In this document: positions 27,320 to 31,487 of the stretch, one piece after another
Layout of the letters: the number at the start of each line of letters is the position of its first letter
Position numbering within the stretch: the stretch's first letter is position 1
From: a virus
Direction: 5' to 3' (one strand)
DNA length: 31,487 bases
IMG/VR virus record: IMGVR_UViG_3300031565_000223
Span: 1 to 31,487 of that record
Notes under the pieces: generated by a model
The model's database searches: none
The model's input: only the letters and a program-made list of their open reading frames with translations
What the model was told of the DNA's origin: nothing
Translations under genes and position numbers: made by a program

Positions 27320-27353
27320 GGAGGATCAAATGAGGACTATATAAATGAGGTGA
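27320..27353 (+). other. strong ribosome binding site followed by two minigenes (MRTI and MR)
   Basis: AAAGGAGG ends at 27324, and ATG 27330 follows after 5 bases, an ideal layout. The frame is only ATG AGG ACT ATA TAA (27330-27344). A second ATG begins at once and reads ATG AGG TGA (27345-27353). The real gene starts at GTG 27357, with GAGGTGA just before it. The best ribosome binding site in the region therefore serves a four-codon frame. It may be a leader peptide that couples translation, or a bar-like minigene that traps peptidyl-tRNA. Confidence 0.55.
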
Positions 27354-27356
27354 CTT

Positions 27357-27743
27357 GTGCCTGTAAAAAGAAAACCCGCGCTAACTCGAAGAGTCGAACG
27401 TAGGTATAGGGAAATTCTTGATGGGTGGACCGGGAAAAATTACCAGTGGACACTTTGGGATGGTGAGTATCTTTGTTGGGCAGCATTCCATTTTGCTGAA
27501 CAATGGCATGGTAGAGATATAGATACTTCTCGCCTTGCAAATATTGTTCTTCGGTCAAATGATGCCGAGTGTTGTTATAGATATGCTCGTGAAATTCCCG
27601 GTGCTTCTATTCGAAAATTTCAATATCAAGTTATAAGATATGGGACCGCTGAGTTAATGCGCAGGTTCGCTCGTGAGATACCTGGTGCTGATTGCGCACA
27701 CCTTGAGTGTATGGCAGATATTGCCGATATCATGTATTCGTGA
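27357..27743 (+). CDS. small helical-repeat protein with AREIPGA repeats
   Basis: This 128-residue protein starts at GTG 27357; an in-frame TGA at 27351 excludes any earlier start. AREIPGA occurs at residues 77-83 and 105-111, with a related FAEQWHG segment at 46-52. That is a repeat of about 28 residues, probably helical pairs forming a short solenoid. The N-terminus is basic (PVKRKPALTRRVERRYRE). No catalytic motif is seen. It probably binds protein or RNA. Expression may be governed by the two minigenes in front of it. Confidence 0.65.
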   Translation: MPVKRKPALTRRVERRYREILDGWTGKNYQWTLWDGEYLCWAAFHFAEQWHGRDIDTSRLANIVLRSNDAECCYRYAREIPGASIRKFQYQVIRYGTAELMRRFAREIPGADCAHLECMADIADIMYS

Positions 27744-27802
27744 AAAGTATTATTCGAAAATATAACTGCGACGAGTGTAAATTATGGTGTGGGTAACACT
27801 AT

Positions 27803-28030
27803 ATGATTATCGGTGCCAAGTTTGACGAGGATTTAGCTTTCGTAGTTGAAGCCTGCGGTTTCACTTGGTCTGTGCATCGTTTCCGTAAAGATGGTAAACG
27901 TGGAATGATTGCATTCACGAAAAATGAACTAGTAGGTACGTGGATTATCGGGATGATTAAGCCGGGTGAACTCACGCCAGAACAAGTAATCGCAGAACTG
28001 ACTGAAGGTCACCGGAAAGAATCTAACTAA
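27803..28030 (+). CDS. small protein of unknown function
   Basis: This 75-residue protein starts at ATG 27803 with only a weak GGGTAA before it. It looks like a small alpha/beta fold (MIIGAKFDEDLAFVVEACG, then a basic RFRKDGKRG loop, then ELTPEQVIAELTEGHRKE as a final helix). It has one Cys and no membrane segment. It lies between the repeat protein and the 454-residue gene on the same strand. No family is recognised. Confidence 0.55.
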   Translation: MIIGAKFDEDLAFVVEACGFTWSVHRFRKDGKRGMIAFTKNELVGTWIIGMIKPGELTPEQVIAELTEGHRKESN

Positions 28031-28051
28031 TCAGATCACATATATATATTT

Positions 28052-29416
28052 ATGAGTACACCAGATTCTGTCGCTAATTATCTCTCTGTGATGCAAAGTT
28101 TGTATCATACCGCTAATGCATCTCGAAACAATTCGAAAGTTTCTAGAAAGGCTGAAATAGCTAATCTGCGAAATATGATTCAAAAGCAGATCTCGGAGCT
28201 AGGGTTAATTTCCTCTCCATCTGAGGCTAAAAAGCTTAACTTGATTGAAAAACCTCAAGAAATCTTTACTTCCGATATTCCGAATCTCTTAGAAACTATC
28301 GGTGTCAAGACGCAGACAGTTGATCAAAATTTTCTTCATGCTAGATCCAAAATTTTGGACACACTTGATGGACATAGTAATAAAGAAAAGGCATCGATAC
28401 TCAATGATGTCAACTCACGATATGATAAACTGCAGCAACTAGAAGAGTCACTTGTCGGATTGAACGAAGCTGAATCTCGTATTGACGATGTATCTGAAAA
28501 ACTTACCGTTGCAGAAGCTGAATACAATGATGTGATATCTGAGGTATATCGTCGTGGTTGGGCTCATTTTCGAAATGCTCGAATCATTGACATCCCTAAA
28601 TCTGAGTTTGCGTACGTTCAACGTGCTTTCGAACGCTATGGAAGCAGCACTCCTAGTAAACCTGTTGATGGCGTACCGTACCCTGAACGCGTTCCGTTTT
28701 CTGACATCTATTTTTCTTTCGGCACAGGTATTCCATATGATATTGAAGGAGACAATGCCTTATTGTACGGAATTCTTGTAACCCCTTCTTTGGCTGCCGG
28801 TGTCTTTCGTATAGAAAGGAAAGACAGACCGATCAATCACATACTTCTTGATTGTTGGTATAATGATGGGTTCTGGAGATCTGATTTTTGGATCCCACAT
28901 GCTCAGGCAATGGTTATTTCGCTTGTTGATTTAGTTAACAATTACAGAACATTTGTTCTGGAAGAGGAACCGACTGAATCAACTCGTATTAAATATCGCA
29001 AACTATCAAAGAGTTTCATCGTTAAAAGACCGATTCCGCAACCATATTATACGATTAAGCTTAAATCAAAAACGATTCACTCATCCATGTATCGAACTAT
29101 TCGTAGACTTGCACAGTATTCAATCGAGTATAGCTATCGTTTTGATGTGCGTGGTCACGAACGTTGCAAAGTTCAACGTGGAAAGCTACCGATTGACCCT
29201 AAAAAGTTAAAAACCTTAACTAAACGCGGTTATACTATTTTCGACACTTGCCAACCATCTGAGGAAGTTCAAAAACTTTTGCATTCACGACACATCCCAT
29301 TGCGTAGGTCAGATGAATGGTTGGCTGTTAAAATTTTTTGGGTTTCAGAACATATGAAGGGGCCTGATGGTAAGCCATATGTGCCTGCTGTTCGCATTAT
29401 GGGAGGTGAAAATTAA
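28052..29416 (+). CDS. 454-residue protein of unknown function with coiled-coil N-terminal half
   Basis: ATG 28052 follows an AT-rich stretch without a clear Shine-Dalgarno. Residues 1-170 are helical and charged and probably form coiled coils (notably 115-170, LEESLVGLNEAESRIDDVSE). The C-terminal 280 residues look globular, with aromatic-rich strands (YFSFGTGIPYDIEGDNALLYG, CWYNDGFWRSDFW) and a basic region (residues 310-360). No signal peptide or catalytic motif is seen. The next gene starts two bases after its stop, indicating an operon. A structural or DNA-related role is possible, but I do not recognise the family. Confidence 0.65.
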   Translation: MSTPDSVANYLSVMQSLYHTANASRNNSKVSRKAEIANLRNMIQKQISELGLISSPSEAKKLNLIEKPQEIFTSDIPNLLETIGVKTQTVDQNFLHARSKILDTLDGHSNKEKASILNDVNSRYDKLQQLEESLVGLNEAESRIDDVSEKLTVAEAEYNDVISEVYRRGWAHFRNARIIDIPKSEFAYVQRAFERYGSSTPSKPVDGVPYPERVPFSDIYFSFGTGIPYDIEGDNALLYGILVTPSLAAGVFRIERKDRPINHILLDCWYNDGFWRSDFWIPHAQAMVISLVDLVNNYRTFVLEEEPTESTRIKYRKLSKSFIVKRPIPQPYYTIKLKSKTIHSSMYRTIRRLAQYSIEYSYRFDVRGHERCKVQRGKLPIDPKKLKTLTKRGYTIFDTCQPSEEVQKLLHSRHIPLRRSDEWLAVKIFWVSEHMKGPDGKPYVPAVRIMGGEN

Positions 29417-29417
29417 C

Positions 29418-29606
29418 ATGGACCGTTGTAACGTGGAACTTACTGAAGGCGAACTCATTGTGATGAAGATGCTGGTGCGTGGGGATCAAATCCCGATCAA
29501 TCGCAACCGTGTTCTTAACTCGTTACGACGCAAAATCAATGCGATTACGATCAATAGAGTCAAAAGTAAAGAAGTCAAAACTGATGACTCTCTTGTCTCT
29601 CATTAG
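29418..29606 (+). CDS. small protein of unknown function
   Basis: ATG 29418 is chosen because GGGAGG lies in the end of the preceding gene, 12 bases before it; longer starts would overlap that gene. The 62-residue product begins MDRCNVELTEGELIVMKMLV and is basic in its second half (NRVLNSLRRKINAITINRVKSKE). Two helices with a basic second one could bind nucleic acid, but no helix-turn-helix can be claimed. It is translationally coupled to the 454-residue gene. Confidence 0.55.
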   Translation: MDRCNVELTEGELIVMKMLVRGDQIPINRNRVLNSLRRKINAITINRVKSKEVKTDDSLVSH

Positions 29607-29609
29607 AGA

Positions 29610-29891
29610 GTGTTACGAAAGTTACTGACTCGATTTCGTTCTAAAGAATCTAATTTAGAACATTTTGACCCTCCTACCGACGCGGACTTTGAGTACTTCA
29701 AATCTCTGTGTTCCGTATGGCCAGGCGGGTATCATACACGTTTATACATGGAAACGAATGATCCGAAATATATCGGACCTGCGTCAGATGAAATACGACA
29801 ATCTGTTATGTCCTCTTACACTATAGATACTCCTTTAGGTATTGATCATATTGAAATACTTAACAAAATTTCCTACGCGTCTAAACGATAA
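29610..29891 (+). CDS. small protein of unknown function
   Basis: This 93-residue frame starts at GTG 29610, three bases after the previous stop, with a GAG-rich region just before it. The N-terminus is basic (LRKLLTRFRSKES); the remainder is acidic and polar with several Tyr. No domain is seen. Gene spacing suggests it is the third member of the unit beginning at 28052. Confidence 0.5.
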   Translation: MLRKLLTRFRSKESNLEHFDPPTDADFEYFKSLCSVWPGGYHTRLYMETNDPKYIGPASDEIRQSVMSSYTIDTPLGIDHIEILNKISYASKR

Positions 29892-29932
29892 TAATTAATC
29901 TTTTTATAACGATGCGCTCCACTCTTTGGTAT

Positions 29933-29947
29933 TGGTTAATTTAACCA
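29933..29947 (+). promoter_or_regulatory. 15-base palindrome abutting a ribosome binding site
   Basis: TGGTTAA-T-TTAACCA is a perfect palindrome whose right arm runs into the CCAGGAG ribosome binding site of the next gene. It may be an operator or a small hairpin affecting translation; chance is not excluded. Confidence 0.35.
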
Positions 29948-29960
29948 GGAGTTCGACCGC

Positions 29961-30998
29961 ATGAATGATATTGCAACAATTAAATGGCAGCGTGGTAGTT
30001 ACAAAAAGTTTTACGCTCTGATGAAAATTAGGGTCGGTGCGGCTGATCCGAAGTCAATTCCGATTGACATACAAGAGGGTGATGAGTTTGAGTATGACGG
30101 GCAACTACTGAAGTATGCCGGATCGGAAATCCATACTCCCCAACTTCGCGGCGCAATTAGGAATGGGTGGGTTACCACAGATCAGGATAATGTCGGCTCT
30201 GAGCATGTTTCTACAGTTCAGCTTAATAGAAATATTGCTAAGGCCCAAACTGTTAATAAGGACATGTCTCGAGTTCAACGTAGCGGACCCACTCAGTTAG
30301 ACACCGACTCTTTGGATGAAGAAACAGTTCTTAACGTTTCTGATCGTCGAGATTCTTCCAAGAACTCGAGAGCTACTCCTCAGGTTATAAAGTCGGAGAA
30401 TAACCGTCGTGCCGGAATGCGGGTTGAAGGTGGCATTCAAGAAAATCAAGATGCCGTCACTATCGGGAGAGTTCGTTCTCCAGCCAAAATTAAAGTTGAT
30501 ATAGATAAGTCTAGCGGCATGACCCATGATATAGAAAACCGTGGTCTCGGTCAACCTGAGCTATTTGAAAACAAGGTGATTGAACGTGAAGGCGTTCGAG
30601 TTACGACCAATGTCGGCAACCTTAATAGGAATGTTCAGGCCGCTCAAGAAGAAGATGGTGAAGTTGTAGGACAGGTTCGTACTACGAGAACGTCTTCTTC
30701 TGATGGCATTGAAGTTAAAGATACTAGTAGTATCAGGAATAAAACTTCAGGCGCTCCAGTTAACAAATCTCAGCCAGTTAAGATTGATACCACGCTCTCT
30801 CCTAAGATTCGTATGGCTCGTCGCATCGACCCTGGCTTCCCTTCTAACTGGATGTTTAGTGGCCGTTTGGCTGATCGACTTGAGGCTGTGAAACAACACG
30901 GGGATACCCCTGAGTTTTTGGAAGCCTTGTATGCTGCTGAGGGTGACCAAATGCGCAAGGCGCTTGAAAAAGCCTACCCTGGTCAGTTCGGCGGCTAA
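29961..30998 (+). CDS. probable structural protein of unknown family
   Basis: This 345-residue protein starts at ATG 29961 with AGGAG 9 bases before it. The N-terminal 75 residues look like a small beta-domain (VQ/EGDEFEYDGQLLKYAG...IRNGWV). A long, polar, probably disordered middle rich in Asn, Arg, Ser, Asp and Val follows (about 80-275). A compact C-terminus (RRIDPGFPSNWMFSGRLADR...EKAYPGQFGG) ends the protein. An ordered N-terminus, flexible centre and conserved C-terminus suit a virion or assembly protein, but there is no decisive motif. A 20-bp hairpin 19 bases after the stop closes the unit. Confidence 0.6.
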   Translation: MNDIATIKWQRGSYKKFYALMKIRVGAADPKSIPIDIQEGDEFEYDGQLLKYAGSEIHTPQLRGAIRNGWVTTDQDNVGSEHVSTVQLNRNIAKAQTVNKDMSRVQRSGPTQLDTDSLDEETVLNVSDRRDSSKNSRATPQVIKSENNRRAGMRVEGGIQENQDAVTIGRVRSPAKIKVDIDKSSGMTHDIENRGLGQPELFENKVIEREGVRVTTNVGNLNRNVQAAQEEDGEVVGQVRTTRTSSSDGIEVKDTSSIRNKTSGAPVNKSQPVKIDTTLSPKIRMARRIDPGFPSNWMFSGRLADRLEAVKQHGDTPEFLEALYAAEGDQMRKALEKAYPGQFGG

Positions 30999-31017
30999 TA
31001 ACACTGCGTCAATTTTT

Positions 31018-31068
31018 TGTAGGGCCATACTGTTAGATGATGTCTAACAGTATGGCCCTACACTTTTT
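31018..31068 (+). terminator. perfect 20-bp hairpin with T-tract
   Basis: Arms at 31018-31037 and 31043-31062 pair without mismatch around a 5-base loop (tgatg), followed by CTTTTT. This is the strongest intrinsic terminator in the window and separates the 29961 unit from the next gene. Confidence 0.88.
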
Positions 31069-31104
31069 GCGCACACCAGACTTGCGTCAAGCTCGAGGAT
31101 CAAA

Positions 31105-31464
31105 ATGAACACACCTCGTGTAGCCAGTCCAACTATATATATTCAAGAAGAGTTATCTGACGCTCGTTTGCGTTGCGATGAACTTAAAAGTTATATAGTT
31201 AGAGTTCTTGATCTGATTAATGCATCTCCTCAAAAAGATCATTTTTACGCTGTCGCTGGCGATATTATTTTTTCTGTTCCCGAGTCTCTCTTAAAACTAG
31301 AAAGAGCTCTCGGTGCAGTATCGATGGCTGTTAATAAAGTCGATTATGAAGAACAACGCCAAATTCTTCGTCCTGAGAAGGTTGACGAACTAGAACGAGT
31401 TTTGGAAGACGTACGTGTGCGTCTTCCGCGCAGGGTTAGTAATATCCATGATGATAACAAGTGA
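31105..31464 (+). CDS. small helical protein of unknown function
   Basis: This 119-residue protein starts at ATG 31105 after GAGGATCAAA, nearly the same ribosome binding box as before the minigene at 27330. It is mostly helical (residues 12-110) and ends in a basic, polar tail (VRLPRRVSNIHDDNK). There is no cysteine motif or membrane segment. It begins a new unit directly after the strong terminator and may be translationally coupled to the gene that overlaps its stop. Confidence 0.65.
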   Translation: MNTPRVASPTIYIQEELSDARLRCDELKSYIVRVLDLINASPQKDHFYAVAGDIIFSVPESLLKLERALGAVSMAVNKVDYEEQRQILRPEKVDELERVLEDVRVRLPRRVSNIHDDNK

Positions 31465-31487
31465 CCGAGAAAACTAGATTTATCATG
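31461..31487 (+). CDS. possible start of the next gene, cut by the window edge
   Basis: A GTG at 31461 overlaps the preceding stop as GTGA and opens a frame (VTEKTRFIM) that runs off the window. Only nine codons are visible and no Shine-Dalgarno is clear. The ATG at 31485 could be the true start instead. Confidence 0.3.

Noticed and set aside
27345-27359. Possible TGA read-through joining ATG 27345 to the gene at 27357
   Set aside because: TGA serves as an ordinary stop at many genes here (for example 5388, 13513 and 23184), and a GTG start with its own GAGGTGA site explains the gene without recoding.

Overview
The window reads as part of a large tailed double-stranded DNA phage (probably a myovirus of jumbo or near-jumbo size, or a prophage or metagenomic relative). 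It is centred on the DNA-packaging and head-building cluster. The order is classic: a possible small terminase (3888-4472), large terminase TerL (5400-7349), portal (8060-9853), a large Lys-rich internal or core protein (9899-12229), several small head-region genes, the prohead maturation protease (14707-17454), a scaffold-like protein (17495-18685), a capsid-associated protein (18895-19566) and the HK97-fold major capsid protein (19590-20483). I see no tRNA, rRNA, integrase or CRISPR array. The sequence is moderately AT-rich by eye, and the capsid genes are visibly richer in G+C.

The head cluster carries three unrelated homing-type elements. A free-standing GIY-YIG endonuclease (4488-5390) lies directly before TerL. 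A LAGLIDADG intein (15256-16425) splits the protease next to its presumed catalytic serine. An HNH nuclease fused to a DNA methyltransferase (20627-22249) lies directly after the major capsid gene and has its own apparently leaderless promoter. The GIY-YIG and HNH enzymes share a small CxxHG...CxxC finger.

Upstream of the head cluster are a PcfJ-like protein with leucine-rich-variant repeats (5' end cut by the window), a small unknown gene, and a 649-residue protein with a triplicated Cys-rich module.

Downstream of 22250 the window becomes accessory. It holds a near-perfect sigma70 promoter covered by two tandem palindromic operators (22305-22356), a peptidyl-tRNA hydrolase of the Pth2 type and a 2H phosphoesterase on reverse-strand islands, and two tiny minigenes behind a very strong ribosome binding site. 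It also holds a lipoprotein with a Cys-rich and kelch architecture typical of Myxococcota; this is the only clue to the host and it is an inference. From 27357 the + strand resumes with mostly unrecognised genes, including a probable structural protein (29961-30998), and runs off the right edge.

Transcription units are separated by long perfect hairpins (20521, 22895, 31018). The capsid genes are preceded by a 170-base leader with several potential stems. Function for about half of the genes could not be assigned from sequence alone.
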